Origin: JACNIZ01 sp964344765
GTDB taxonomy: Bacteria > Planctomycetota > UBA1135
Reading direction: 5' to 3'
Assembly: GCA_964344765.1 (NCBI GenBank)
Contig: CAYFOM010000010.1
Coordinates: 1-64,000, forward strand
DNA length: 64,000 bases
Positions 1 to 7,995 of this stretch are shown here, one piece after another. The notes beneath the pieces were generated by a model. That model was not told the DNA's origin and ran no database searches. It worked only from the letters and a program-made list of their open reading frames with translations. The position numbers and the translations under genes were made by a program. Each line of letters begins with the position of its first letter. The stretch's first letter is position 1.

Positions 1-132
1 TGGGGAGGAATTGCAACAGTGCCAAGTGGATGACACGTTAGCTATTTGATTGCATGACAATATCAAAGCACCTAAATATTGCCAAGAAATAGGTGGAATG
101 GGGGCCACGCCAGATTAATCAGCTCTCTCAGC

Positions 133-1821
133 CTATGGGATGACCGTGATATCGCTCGCAGTCGAACTGTAAACCGGCAGCACCCAGATTGGGTTAGCAA
201 CTGCAGCAACCCAAAAGGACCGGCCTATGAGCGCGAGGTTCATACCGGCAGGCAATGAGGCGGAGCCAGATGCTTTGCCGTCGGCGTCTAGAGTTCCGTG
301 CAGGTTGGAATGCACAGGAAATGGATATCGACCGTTGTAGGTATCGTCAACCAATGAATCGTAAGTCAGGGGGATATCCGTTCCATAATGAAGAGGACCG
401 GTTCCAGTTGCCGAGGCCAGTACTCGGTATTCATAGTTATTTGCGAGATCAGGGAAATCCAACTCCAGCATGATCGTTCCGCCGGCGGATGCGGAAACTT
501 CGCGGTGGCTCAGGGTCAGGAACGGATTCAAACCATATTGGTAGACATAACCATCCTCCACCGTCGGCCCGCGCATCGGTTCGCCGACTAGGAATTCCGC
601 GTATCCGTCGCCGTTTGGATCACCCGCTGTCGCCACTGACCAGCCGAGATGGCCATCACTTGTTCCATCGATTTGATGAAGCAATTCCCCGCTGAACCCG
701 CAATACACGCGTGCAAACCCTGGCTTGTGAATCGGAGCACCATCCCCCCACACCGCACCGACAAGAACATCAGCGTAGCCGTCGGCATTGGCGTCGCCGG
801 CGGTGGAAACGGACCAGCCCAGTAATTGGTTTGGGGCGGTTCCGTTAAAGGTGTGAAGCAGAGAACCGTCGACACTGGAAAACAAATAAGCGGCGCCGGC
901 GTTGGACAGGTTGTCCGGCGAGGCATAAATGGCGCCGAGGATGATGTCGTCGAAACCATCGCCGTTGGTATCGCCGGCGTTGGCCATTGCGCCGGTGGAA
1001 TGGACTTGATCGGTTTTGCGAATTAGCGCGCCGTCGAAACCCGAGTGCAGGTATACCGCGGCGAGATTGCCGTGGAAGTCGGTGTAGCCGCTAAAAGCAA
1101 AGTCGTCGTAGCCGTCTTGATTGATGTCGCCTATGCCGGTCACGCATCTGCCAATCCCGGTGTTTCGGGCGGCACCCTGAACCTGGTGAATCAGCGCTCC
1201 GGTGGCCCCCGAGTAAACGTAAACCGCGCCGGCCAAAAAGTTGCCGGCCACTTCGGTTCGCGGCGCGCCGATGATGAAGTCATCGAAACCATCCGCATCG
1301 ACGTCGCCGGCTCCGGAAACCGATGCGCCGTAGTGATCTTTCCACTTATTCGGGTCGTGGAAGAAATGCAGCTGGTCGCCGGTCGCCCCGGAGAACACCC
1401 ACACATATCCCTCGTCCAAGTTCCCGCCGGTGATGACATCGTCAAAGCCGTCGTTGTTGACGTCGCCGGCGCATGCGACCGATTCGCCTAGATAGGCGAA
1501 TGCGAAAATCCCGTCGAAGGTGCGAATGACCGATCCGGTTAGACCGTTGTAAGCGCGGACCGATCCGCCGGCGTAGACGCCTGTGGAGTCAAAGAGGCTG
1601 CCTATTAAGAAGTCTTCGGTGCCGTCGTTGTCGATATCGCCACCGTAGGCGAGAACGGTTCCCATTTGCTCGTAGGATTCGCCGTGATAATCAAGCTTGC
1701 GCTCGAGCTCGCCGCCGACTTGGGCGGGGACTGCGGGAGCGGAAAATGCAATTCCGGCAAGAACGAGGGTGAGCATCTTGGGATGAGATGCTGTGAGTGA
1801 GATTGAGATGGTTGATTTCAT
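133..1821 (-). CDS. Secreted FG-GAP seven-bladed beta-propeller protein with C-terminal module
   Basis: A 562-residue exported protein. The N-terminus has a positively charged start and a hydrophobic stretch ending AVPAQ, which fits a signal peptide. Seven FG-GAP/integrin-alpha-type repeats follow, each with a calcium-binding-like DxDxDG core (for example GGDIDNDGTEDF, AGDVNNDGFDDV, AGDTNGDGFDDI, AGDANADGYADV), so the fold is predicted to be a seven-bladed propeller. The last ~125 residues (from about LTLSHREVSASAGG) form a beta-rich domain also seen at the ends of the proteins at 6325-7917 and 7996-9606. FG-GAP proteins usually act in adhesion or ligand binding; no catalytic motif is visible. 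A later ATG (residue 16) is an alternative start. Substrate or partner unknown. Confidence 0.85.
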   Translation of the reverse strand: MKSTISISLTASHPKMLTLVLAGIAFSAPAVPAQVGGELERKLDYHGESYEQMGTVLAYGGDIDNDGTEDFLIGSLFDSTGVYAGGSVRAYNGLTGSVIRTFDGIFAFAYLGESVACAGDVNNDGFDDVITGGNLDEGYVWVFSGATGDQLHFFHDPNKWKDHYGASVSGAGDVDADGFDDFIIGAPRTEVAGNFLAGAVYVYSGATGALIHQVQGAARNTGIGRCVTGIGDINQDGYDDFAFSGYTDFHGNLAAVYLHSGFDGALIRKTDQVHSTGAMANAGDTNGDGFDDIILGAIYASPDNLSNAGAAYLFSSVDGSLLHTFNGTAPNQLLGWSVSTAGDANADGYADVLVGAVWGDGAPIHKPGFARVYCGFSGELLHQIDGTSDGHLGWSVATAGDPNGDGYAEFLVGEPMRGPTVEDGYVYQYGLNPFLTLSHREVSASAGGTIMLELDFPDLANNYEYRVLASATGTGPLHYGTDIPLTYDSLVDDTYNGRYPFPVHSNLHGTLDADGKASGSASLPAGMNLALIGRSFWVAAVANPIWVLPVYSSTASDITVIP

Positions 1822-1982
1822 GAGAGATAAAAACGGATTGGGGATACTCGCCGGGCTCGCTGCCGATAGGTGGCGTTATGCAAAGCCTTTGACTTTTTTA
1901 TTCTACACGGGTTCGCCACTGGGTTCGTTTATAGGTGGTGCATTAAGCCAAGTCGCTTTGCCCATCAGAAGGTCACATTGCA

Positions 1983-2049
1983 TACCCCACGGGGTAAATA
2001 TCAAACTTTTACCCCGCAGGGTTTATTTTCATGATATACCCTATAAGGG
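1983..2049. promoter_or_regulatory. Overlapping palindromes upstream of hipB, probable HipB operator cluster
   Basis: Four inverted repeats are packed into 67 bp that end 3 bp before the hipB start. They are TACCCC-AC-GGGGTA (1983-1996), GGGGTAAA/TTTACCCC (1991-1998 with 2008-2015), AGGGTTTAT/ATATACCCT with one mismatch (2018-2026 with 2034-2042), and CCCTATAAGGG (2039-2049). E. coli HipB represses hipBA by binding several palindromic operators in the promoter; this arrangement fits the same autoregulation, though the half-site sequence differs. That HipB binds here is inference. Confidence 0.55.
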
Positions 2050-2052
2050 AAA

Positions 2053-2301
2053 ATGACCGCTCGCACCCTGAACACGCAGCAACTCGCGCAAGCTCTTCGC
2101 CACCAGCGCAAGAGGCTTGGGCTCACGCAATTAGACGTTTCCAAGCTCAGCGGCTTGTTGCCAAAAACCATATCCGCCCTCGAGAATGATCCAGGCAGCT
2201 GCCGATTGAGCAGCCTATTTAAATTGCTCATCGCCCTAGACATCAATTTGGGATTGCTTGACAAACCCACCCCACCCTCTAAGCCCGCGTCCGATTGGTA
2301 G
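2053..2301 (+). CDS. hipB: HipB-like antitoxin, XRE-family DNA-binding protein
   Basis: An 82-residue protein that is almost entirely one helix-turn-helix domain of the XRE/Cro type (LAQALRHQRKRLGLTQLDVSKLSGLLPKTISALENDPGSCRLSSLFKLLIALDINLGLL). Size and position directly before hipA identify it as the antitoxin and autorepressor: in the known system it binds operator DNA and sequesters the HipA kinase. The stop TAG at 2299-2301 lies two bases before the hipA ATG, so the two genes are translationally linked. The palindromes immediately upstream are the likely operator. Confidence 0.9.
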   Translation: MTARTLNTQQLAQALRHQRKRLGLTQLDVSKLSGLLPKTISALENDPGSCRLSSLFKLLIALDINLGLLDKPTPPSKPASDW

Positions 2302-2303
2302 GA

Positions 2304-3599
2304 ATGGAATCGCTGAACATCTGGCAAAACGGCACCCTGGTCGGAGAGTGGCAGCACTCGGTTCGCGGTACGGATCGGTTCCGTTATGCGGACTCGTGGT
2401 TGACCGCCGACGAAGGGCGCACTCTGTCGGCGTCGTTCACGTGGCCGGCCCATCCCGGTGAATGGATCACCGGCGCGGTTGTTGAAAACTGGTTTGAAAA
2501 CCTACTTCCCGATTCGGCTCAGGTGCGTGAGCAAATTGCACGACGATTCGGCGTGCGGCCATCACCATTTGAGCTGTTGAAAGAAATTGGGCGCGATTGC
2601 GTCGGTGCAGTGCAATTGCTTCCCATCGATGAACAGCCGACGGAGATCCAGTCGATTCAATTCGATGTATTAACCGAAGCTGAAGTCGCAACCGAGCTTC
2701 AAATTGCAGGGCAAAGCGCTTTGAACTTGGCAAACACCGATGTGCCATTTCGCATTTCACTTGCCGGAGCTCAAGAAAAAACTGCGTTGCTATTCCATCG
2801 CAAGAAATGGTGCCGACCTCGTGGCTCTACGCCCACTACGCACATTCTGAAATTGCCACTGAGCCAAGTGGGAGATCTTCCTATGCCTCACTCGCTCGAA
2901 AATGAATGGCTTTGTGGTCGTATCTTGTCCGAATGCGGGCTGCCTGTGGCCCAATCGGAAATCCTTCATTTCAACGGCATGTCATGCTTAGCCGTCGAAC
3001 GATTTGACCGACGTCTATCCCCAGACCGAAAGTGGTGGATGCGTCTCCCGCAAGAGGATCTTTGCCAGGCGTTTGGAGTTCCTCCTATTCAAAAATATGA
3101 AAACGAAGGCGGTCCTGGCATTTCTGCATGCGTGAACTTCCTGCGCAGTGGGTCGATCCAAGCCAACGATGCTTCTAATTTTCTGCGTGCGCAACTTCTG
3201 TTCTGGATTTTGCAAGCGCCGGATGGCCACGGCAAAAACTTCAGCATTCAGCACCGGGCCGGCGGCGATTTTCAACTCACTCCGCTTTACGACGTACTTT
3301 CCGCATACCCCATCTCGGGGCATGGCGTGGGCCGCTTACCGACTCGGCAAATAAAGATGGCCATGGCGGTGGTTGGGAAGAATCGTCACTACCGTTGGCA
3401 TGACATTCAGCCTCGGCATTGGTTGGAACATTGCAAGCAAATAGGCATGGGCGAGCAAATGGAGAGGTTACTACAGTCGGTACCCAGTCAGGTTGATCAG
3501 GCATTGAGCAAAATTGAGTCACAGCTTCCTGACCGCTTCCCCGGCGAAGTATTTGACTCCATCGCAGATGGCGCGAGGAAGACTGCGGGAAAGATTTGA
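2304..3599 (+). CDS. hipA: HipA serine/threonine kinase toxin
   Basis: A 431-residue HipA toxin, a kinase that in E. coli phosphorylates glutamyl-tRNA synthetase (GltX) and induces dormancy and persistence. Numbered from the ATG at 2304, it has the P-loop/autophosphorylation segment ISLAGAQEKTALL, with Ser152 at the position of E. coli Ser150. The catalytic loop is PDGHGKNFS with Asp307, and the metal-binding Asp330 is in PLYDVLSAYP. The RLPQEDLCQAFGVPP and KYENEGGPGI motifs are also conserved. All key residues are intact, so an active kinase is expected. A TTG at 2295 would overlap the hipB stop; the ATG gives the usual HipA N-terminus (MESLNIWQNGTLVGEW). Confidence 0.95.
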   Translation: MESLNIWQNGTLVGEWQHSVRGTDRFRYADSWLTADEGRTLSASFTWPAHPGEWITGAVVENWFENLLPDSAQVREQIARRFGVRPSPFELLKEIGRDCVGAVQLLPIDEQPTEIQSIQFDVLTEAEVATELQIAGQSALNLANTDVPFRISLAGAQEKTALLFHRKKWCRPRGSTPTTHILKLPLSQVGDLPMPHSLENEWLCGRILSECGLPVAQSEILHFNGMSCLAVERFDRRLSPDRKWWMRLPQEDLCQAFGVPPIQKYENEGGPGISACVNFLRSGSIQANDASNFLRAQLLFWILQAPDGHGKNFSIQHRAGGDFQLTPLYDVLSAYPISGHGVGRLPTRQIKMAMAVVGKNRHYRWHDIQPRHWLEHCKQIGMGEQMERLLQSVPSQVDQALSKIESQLPDRFPGEVFDSIADGARKTAGKI

Positions 3600-3626
3600 A
3601 TCCAGGAAGATGTGAATTCAGGAGCT

Positions 3627-5465
3627 TTAGTCCTCGGTCAATGACTTCAGCATCGCGCGTTCGCGGCTGGCGAACAAGCGGCCTTGCGCACGGATGAGAA
3701 CGCGGTAGAGGGTGTAGATTGCGAACAGGAGGACGGCTTGCAATGCGAAATAGGTTGGAAGCCAGGGCAGGAATTCTTTTTGCTGCAACCACCATTCGGC
3801 TGCCCAGGGAAGTAGTAATGGTGAAAGGGAAAGCGGGACTAATAGCAGGCTGAGAATTTGCAGCACCACCACGCGGAATTTGGCGTTGGCAGCTTGCATG
3901 CCGAGTTCTTTGAGGCGTAGCGGGGCGAGGATGGAGATTTGATTGCCGATGAGGCACATGATTAGAAATGCCGACACCATTTGCAGTAGTGCACCGAGGA
4001 AGTGTTCTAGGCTTAGGCCGGCGAAGAATTGCAGGATGGTTAAGCCGATGATTCCGATTGGGATTGCAATGGGGACTAACGCTAGGTTTTTGCCGATCAA
4101 AATGCGGTGGCGGGGCGTCGGCGATAGTAGGTAGGAACGCACGCCGTTGCGGTCGAGGCCGAATTGGTTTTGCATTAATTGTTGAATGCTGACCAGGCCC
4201 ATGACGGCGGCGCCTAAGCTCATCAGCGGCGCCATCGACGTGGATTGATAACTGGAATTGCTTGCCAGCATGAAGGCGTATAAACCCAGCAGGATGACTG
4301 GGCTCATCAGCATCATTTTGGCTTCGGGGGCGCGCAGGAGGGATTGCAGTGCGGTGGTTGCCACTGCTGAAGTTTCTTCGCTGACGGCTGGCAGCCTGCG
4401 TTGAACAAGTGGCGGTTTTTGAGTTTTGCTTGAGGAACCGGCCGCGGACGGAGCTGTGGCTTGTGATGAAACGGCGGCAGTTGAAGCAAGAGCTGCTTCC
4501 GGTTTGACATCGGACGCGGCCCCACCTTGCACCACAGCCTGCACGGTTTTGCGATAAGAACGGCGCAAGCTTAAACCGGCGATTCCAAACATTCCCATTG
4601 CGCACAACGCACCCATCCACCAACGTCCGCTGAAAGTCGCCGACATTCCATAAGGCAACCACCCAATCGGCACGATTGCACTACCGGTGGTCAAGTACCC
4701 ATTCACCTTGGCTTCAAACGCGGCGTCTTGCGCTTGCAGCTCTTCCCATTGAGCCGCAGCTTCGGCACGCAGTTGTTCGTCGTCGCTGTTGTTCATTTTC
4801 CACAACACTTCCGATCGCAACTCGCGCGCTTCGTTGGCGCTGCCGCGTGTCGTCAGGTTGATGATGTTCGGCGTTTGCACCAACAGCACCATGCCCAGCG
4901 TGATCGCCATGACGATGGTGCGGCCGCGGCGTTTGTCTTCCATCAGCCGCGCCAGCCAGCCGCGCAGTTGATAAGTCAGCGCGGTGATCATGGTGATAAA
5001 TCCAAGCACCAGCGGCAGGCCGAGCAGCATGATTGGACCGTGCACGATGACGAATGCCATCCATAATCCAATCATCGGCGGCAGGAACAGCAACATGCTG
5101 AGGCTGACGAAGGAGCTGAGATAGTTGTAAGTGAATACCCAATTCAGCGAGATCGGCAGGTGCAGCAGGTTTTTGAACGACATCGAGTCAGAGCGCTGCA
5201 GCTCCATGGTCAGGCCGATCAGCCAGAAGAAGAAAAAACCTAGTGATAGACCCAGCCAAATCCATAACACGTGTTTGGATTCAACTTGGTGCAAATCGTC
5301 GACGCCGGCGACGAGGGCAAAGATGAATAAGCCGACGGCGATGACCACGCTGAGGGTCAGGATGATGCCGATGAACGCGTTGCTGAGTTTGCTCGAGCGT
5401 TTGGCGCGGTTGACGATGATGCGCCAACGCATCCACAGCATGGTTTTGAGTTGACTGCGATTCAC
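3627..5465 (-). CDS. ABC-2-type transporter permease subunit
   Basis: A 612-residue integral membrane protein. A basic N-terminus (MNRSQLKTMLWMRWRIIVNRAKR) is followed by several hydrophobic segments (for example IILTLSVVIAVGLFIFALVAG and VLWIWLGLSLGFFFFWLIGL). A soluble Ala/Ser/Gln-rich region lies in the middle, and a second block of membrane segments closes the protein. It starts with GTG, and that GTG overlaps the TGA stop of the upstream ATPase gene (GTGA), so the two are made together as an exporter. This is the large fused ABC-2 permease type found next to bacitracin/Na+-type ATPases. The substrate cannot be read from sequence. Confidence 0.8.
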   Translation of the reverse strand: MNRSQLKTMLWMRWRIIVNRAKRSSKLSNAFIGIILTLSVVIAVGLFIFALVAGVDDLHQVESKHVLWIWLGLSLGFFFFWLIGLTMELQRSDSMSFKNLLHLPISLNWVFTYNYLSSFVSLSMLLFLPPMIGLWMAFVIVHGPIMLLGLPLVLGFITMITALTYQLRGWLARLMEDKRRGRTIVMAITLGMVLLVQTPNIINLTTRGSANEARELRSEVLWKMNNSDDEQLRAEAAAQWEELQAQDAAFEAKVNGYLTTGSAIVPIGWLPYGMSATFSGRWWMGALCAMGMFGIAGLSLRRSYRKTVQAVVQGGAASDVKPEAALASTAAVSSQATAPSAAGSSSKTQKPPLVQRRLPAVSEETSAVATTALQSLLRAPEAKMMLMSPVILLGLYAFMLASNSSYQSTSMAPLMSLGAAVMGLVSIQQLMQNQFGLDRNGVRSYLLSPTPRHRILIGKNLALVPIAIPIGIIGLTILQFFAGLSLEHFLGALLQMVSAFLIMCLIGNQISILAPLRLKELGMQAANAKFRVVVLQILSLLLVPLSLSPLLLPWAAEWWLQQKEFLPWLPTYFALQAVLLFAIYTLYRVLIRAQGRLFASRERAMLKSLTED

Positions 5466-6277
5466 TCAGCCGCCTCGTCGCTGATGCTGGGAGTTGCGGC
5501 CTCTTCGCTTTCTTCAGAATCCCCCAACCAACTTAGGTGCGCTTCTTTCTCGAGATCGGTGCCGACAACTTCCAAGAACCGCTGTTCTAACGAACCTCCA
5601 CTTCCGAGTTCAGCAATCGCCGTTTGCTCAACCAATTTCCCGCCAACAATAATGCCGACGTGCGTGCACAAGCGCTCAACGATTTCAAGTACATGAGAAG
5701 TCAGAAAAATCGTCGAGCCGCGATTTTGAAAATTCAGCAGCAACTTGCGAATCGTCCGCGATGCAACCGCGTCGACACCCTCAAAAGGCTCATCCAAAAA
5801 CAATAAATCCGGATCCGGCAACAACGCCGCCGCCAACGCCAACTTCTTCTTCATTCCATGTGAATACTCAACCGTTAACTTGTCGGCATCTTTCTGCAAA
5901 TCAAGTAACGACAGCAATTCCTCAATTCGCCCCTGCAACACCTCGGCCGGTATCGAATGCATGCGGCCAATGAAAGTCAGATACTCCCCCGCCTTCAAGT
6001 TATCGAACAGCGCCAAGTCCTCCGGCACCACGCCAATGCGACTCTTCATCACCAACGACTGCGCCGAATCCATCGGATCTTGATCCAACACCCGAATCGA
6101 TCCACCACTCGGCGCCAGCAATCCCGTCAGCATTTTGATCGTCGTCGATTTACCTGCACCATTCGGCCCCAGGAACCCATAAAAAGTCCCCCTCTCCACC
6201 CGCAGGTCGACGCCATCCACCGCGCGAAACGCCCCGAAGCGCCGCGACAATCCGTCGGTTTGAATTGCGATATCCAT
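5462..6277 (-). CDS. ABC transporter ATP-binding protein
   Basis: A 271-residue ATPase of the ABC-2 exporter family. It has Walker A GPNGAGKST, a signature loop YSHGMKKK (a variant of LSGGQ common in this ABC-2 subgroup), Walker B LLFLDEPFEGVD and the H-loop TSH. The ATG at 6277 (MDIAIQTDGLSRRFGAF) was chosen because the usual fold starts there; the longer reading upstream would run into the neighbouring gene. A short acidic tail (DSEESEEAATPSISDEAAE) follows the core. It drives the permease at 3627-5465, with which it overlaps by 4 bp. Confidence 0.93.
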   Translation of the reverse strand: MDIAIQTDGLSRRFGAFRAVDGVDLRVERGTFYGFLGPNGAGKSTTIKMLTGLLAPSGGSIRVLDQDPMDSAQSLVMKSRIGVVPEDLALFDNLKAGEYLTFIGRMHSIPAEVLQGRIEELLSLLDLQKDADKLTVEYSHGMKKKLALAAALLPDPDLLFLDEPFEGVDAVASRTIRKLLLNFQNRGSTIFLTSHVLEIVERLCTHVGIIVGGKLVEQTAIAELGSGGSLEQRFLEVVGTDLEKEAHLSWLGDSEESEEAATPSISDEAAE

Positions 6278-6324
6278 CTGCGGATCATCGCATATCGCAA
6301 CCCGCCCACCCAGGGAAGCTTGGA

Positions 6325-7917
6325 TTAGAGAATCACCTTCAACGCCAATGTTTCGGTCGCATGAGTGAACTGGAACGGCGCCGGGTAGCACACCGCAGCC
6401 ACGTAGAAGGAACTTCCAATCAAACTCGGATTGAGCGCATTCGCCGGCAAATCCAGGGTGAAGAAACCATTCGCGTAGTCATTCAAACGCCCCATCGGGT
6501 TCTGCACCACCGCTGGATATTGACCCAAGAAGGTTTCCGCAAGGAAGGTATCCAGCGATAGGTTGACGTCGACACCTCCCGGCAAGCGAGTGCGGTCACA
6601 ACCAGTGGCCGAGGCCAGGACTTGGTAGTCGTAATAGGCCGCGTCATTAGGGAAGTTAATGGTGAAGCTGATGTAAGCACCGCCACTCACCGAAAGCTCC
6701 GGCCAAGTGGAAAGCGTCAGCCAGGTGTCGCGCTTGTAGGTGCTGTGCATGGAATCCACCGGTTCGCCAATGGCCAAGGCGGCGGCACCGGTTATCGGGT
6801 GCATGCCCATGGACAGCTGGGCGGATTGCAGGGCGGGAGTGCCGTTGAGGGGGATTTCTTGGATCAGGAAATTGGTGCCGGGGCCCACTCGCACCAATTT
6901 GGGGTTGTCGGTGCCTAGCGAGAACATGGTCAGCACCACATCGCCACTCCGCTCGCCGGTGGCGGTCAGGTACGTGGTCATCGATACGGTGGACGACCAA
7001 CTCCAACCCAGCGGCGGGTGGACTTCATGAATCACATCGCCGTTCACGCCGGAGTGGAAATCTAGGCGGCCGGGGCCGGGGATGCCGGAGATGTGTTCGT
7101 GGTTGAGTACGGCGAAATCGTCGATTCCGTCGCCGTCGATGTCGGCCACTCTCTTTACCACCTCACCCACATTCCAAGTGTTGGTGGCGCCTGGGTTGGA
7201 CAAGTTGTAGAGCTGCGCGCCTGGGGCTGGGCCGCCGGCGTAAACGTAAACTTTGCCTCTTTGGCTACCCGAGCCAATGTCGGGGGCGCCGATGAGAATG
7301 TCGGCAATTCCATCACCGTTGATGTCGGATAGGTAATCAAGGGTGTGGCCAAAGGAGGGGGCGAAGGTTGTTAAGCCGAAACAGTCGGAGCCATTGGCGC
7401 CCGAGAACACGATGTACTCACCAGCATCGGTGTCCGAGGAAAGTAGATCCGGAATGCCGTCGCCGGTGAGATCCTCTTCCCCAACCATTACATGGCCGAA
7501 CTCCAAGTGGTCGTAACTCCACGACCAAAGCAGCGAACCTGTGGCACCGGAGTATGCGTTTACATTTGCAAAATCGGTCACTGCATAATCCGGAACGCCG
7601 TCGACATCGATGTCGCCGGCCGCGCAGACCGCCCGCCCGAATGACCACAGGCCGACGTTCAAGTGTTGCCGAATCAGGGAACCGTCACTGCCGGAATACA
7701 GGTAGGCTTCGCCGTTGCCGCTGTCAGCGAATTCTGCTCCAACTAAAAAATCGCTGTAGCCATCCAAGTCGACGTCACCGACAAACGCAGTCGTGCAGCC
7801 GAAGTAATCGGTAATTCCGCGTTGCTCATTGGTGTGGGGTAGCCACGAACCGCCTTGAGCGAGCGCGGTTGAGGATAAAAGAAGAGTTGTGAAAAGAAGG
7901 GGGAAATGAAACGCCAC
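6325..7917 (-). CDS. Secreted FG-GAP beta-propeller protein with C-terminal module
   Basis: A 530-residue exported protein with a clear signal peptide (MAFHFPLLFTTLLLSSTALAQ). Five good FG-GAP repeats (VGDVDLDGYSDF, AGDIDVDGVPDY, EEDLTGDGIPDL, LSDINGDGIADI, VADIDGDGIDDF) are followed by two degenerate ones, again consistent with a seven-bladed propeller. The C-terminal ~125 residues (from about LSVSGGAYISFTINFPND) match the C-terminal module of the two other FG-GAP proteins here. It is a paralogue of the gene at 7996-9606, with which it shares an upstream leader motif at nearly the same distance from the start codon. Function is probably surface binding; no enzyme motif is visible. Confidence 0.85.
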   Translation of the reverse strand: MAFHFPLLFTTLLLSSTALAQGGSWLPHTNEQRGITDYFGCTTAFVGDVDLDGYSDFLVGAEFADSGNGEAYLYSGSDGSLIRQHLNVGLWSFGRAVCAAGDIDVDGVPDYAVTDFANVNAYSGATGSLLWSWSYDHLEFGHVMVGEEDLTGDGIPDLLSSDTDAGEYIVFSGANGSDCFGLTTFAPSFGHTLDYLSDINGDGIADILIGAPDIGSGSQRGKVYVYAGGPAPGAQLYNLSNPGATNTWNVGEVVKRVADIDGDGIDDFAVLNHEHISGIPGPGRLDFHSGVNGDVIHEVHPPLGWSWSSTVSMTTYLTATGERSGDVVLTMFSLGTDNPKLVRVGPGTNFLIQEIPLNGTPALQSAQLSMGMHPITGAAALAIGEPVDSMHSTYKRDTWLTLSTWPELSVSGGAYISFTINFPNDAAYYDYQVLASATGCDRTRLPGGVDVNLSLDTFLAETFLGQYPAVVQNPMGRLNDYANGFFTLDLPANALNPSLIGSSFYVAAVCYPAPFQFTHATETLALKVIL

Positions 7918-7946
7918 TGGGATCTCCGGGATGGGAGGAGGGGGGA

Positions 7947-7969
7947 TCGCGGTGGCGTTCCGTATTTTA
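7947..7969 (-). promoter_or_regulatory. Putative promoter/leader motif shared by two FG-GAP paralogues
   Basis: On the minus strand a TAAAAT hexamer (64-69 of 79xx) lies 6 nt before the 11-mer CGCCACCGCGA (7947-7957), which is 29 nt upstream of the FG-GAP start at 7917. The same hexamer and 11-mer with the same 6-nt spacing occur at 9637-9659, 30 nt before the paralogue's start. TAAAAT resembles a -10 box. It could be a promoter or simply a leader duplicated along with the gene. Confidence 0.4.
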
Positions 7970-7995
7970 AATCAATTCATATCCTGCATGGCCCA

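Noticed and set aside
3277..4662. 461-codon minus-strand frame overlapping hipA and the permease
   Set aside because: It spans two real genes in other frames, is very rich in Pro/Arg/Ser and has no recognisable domain.
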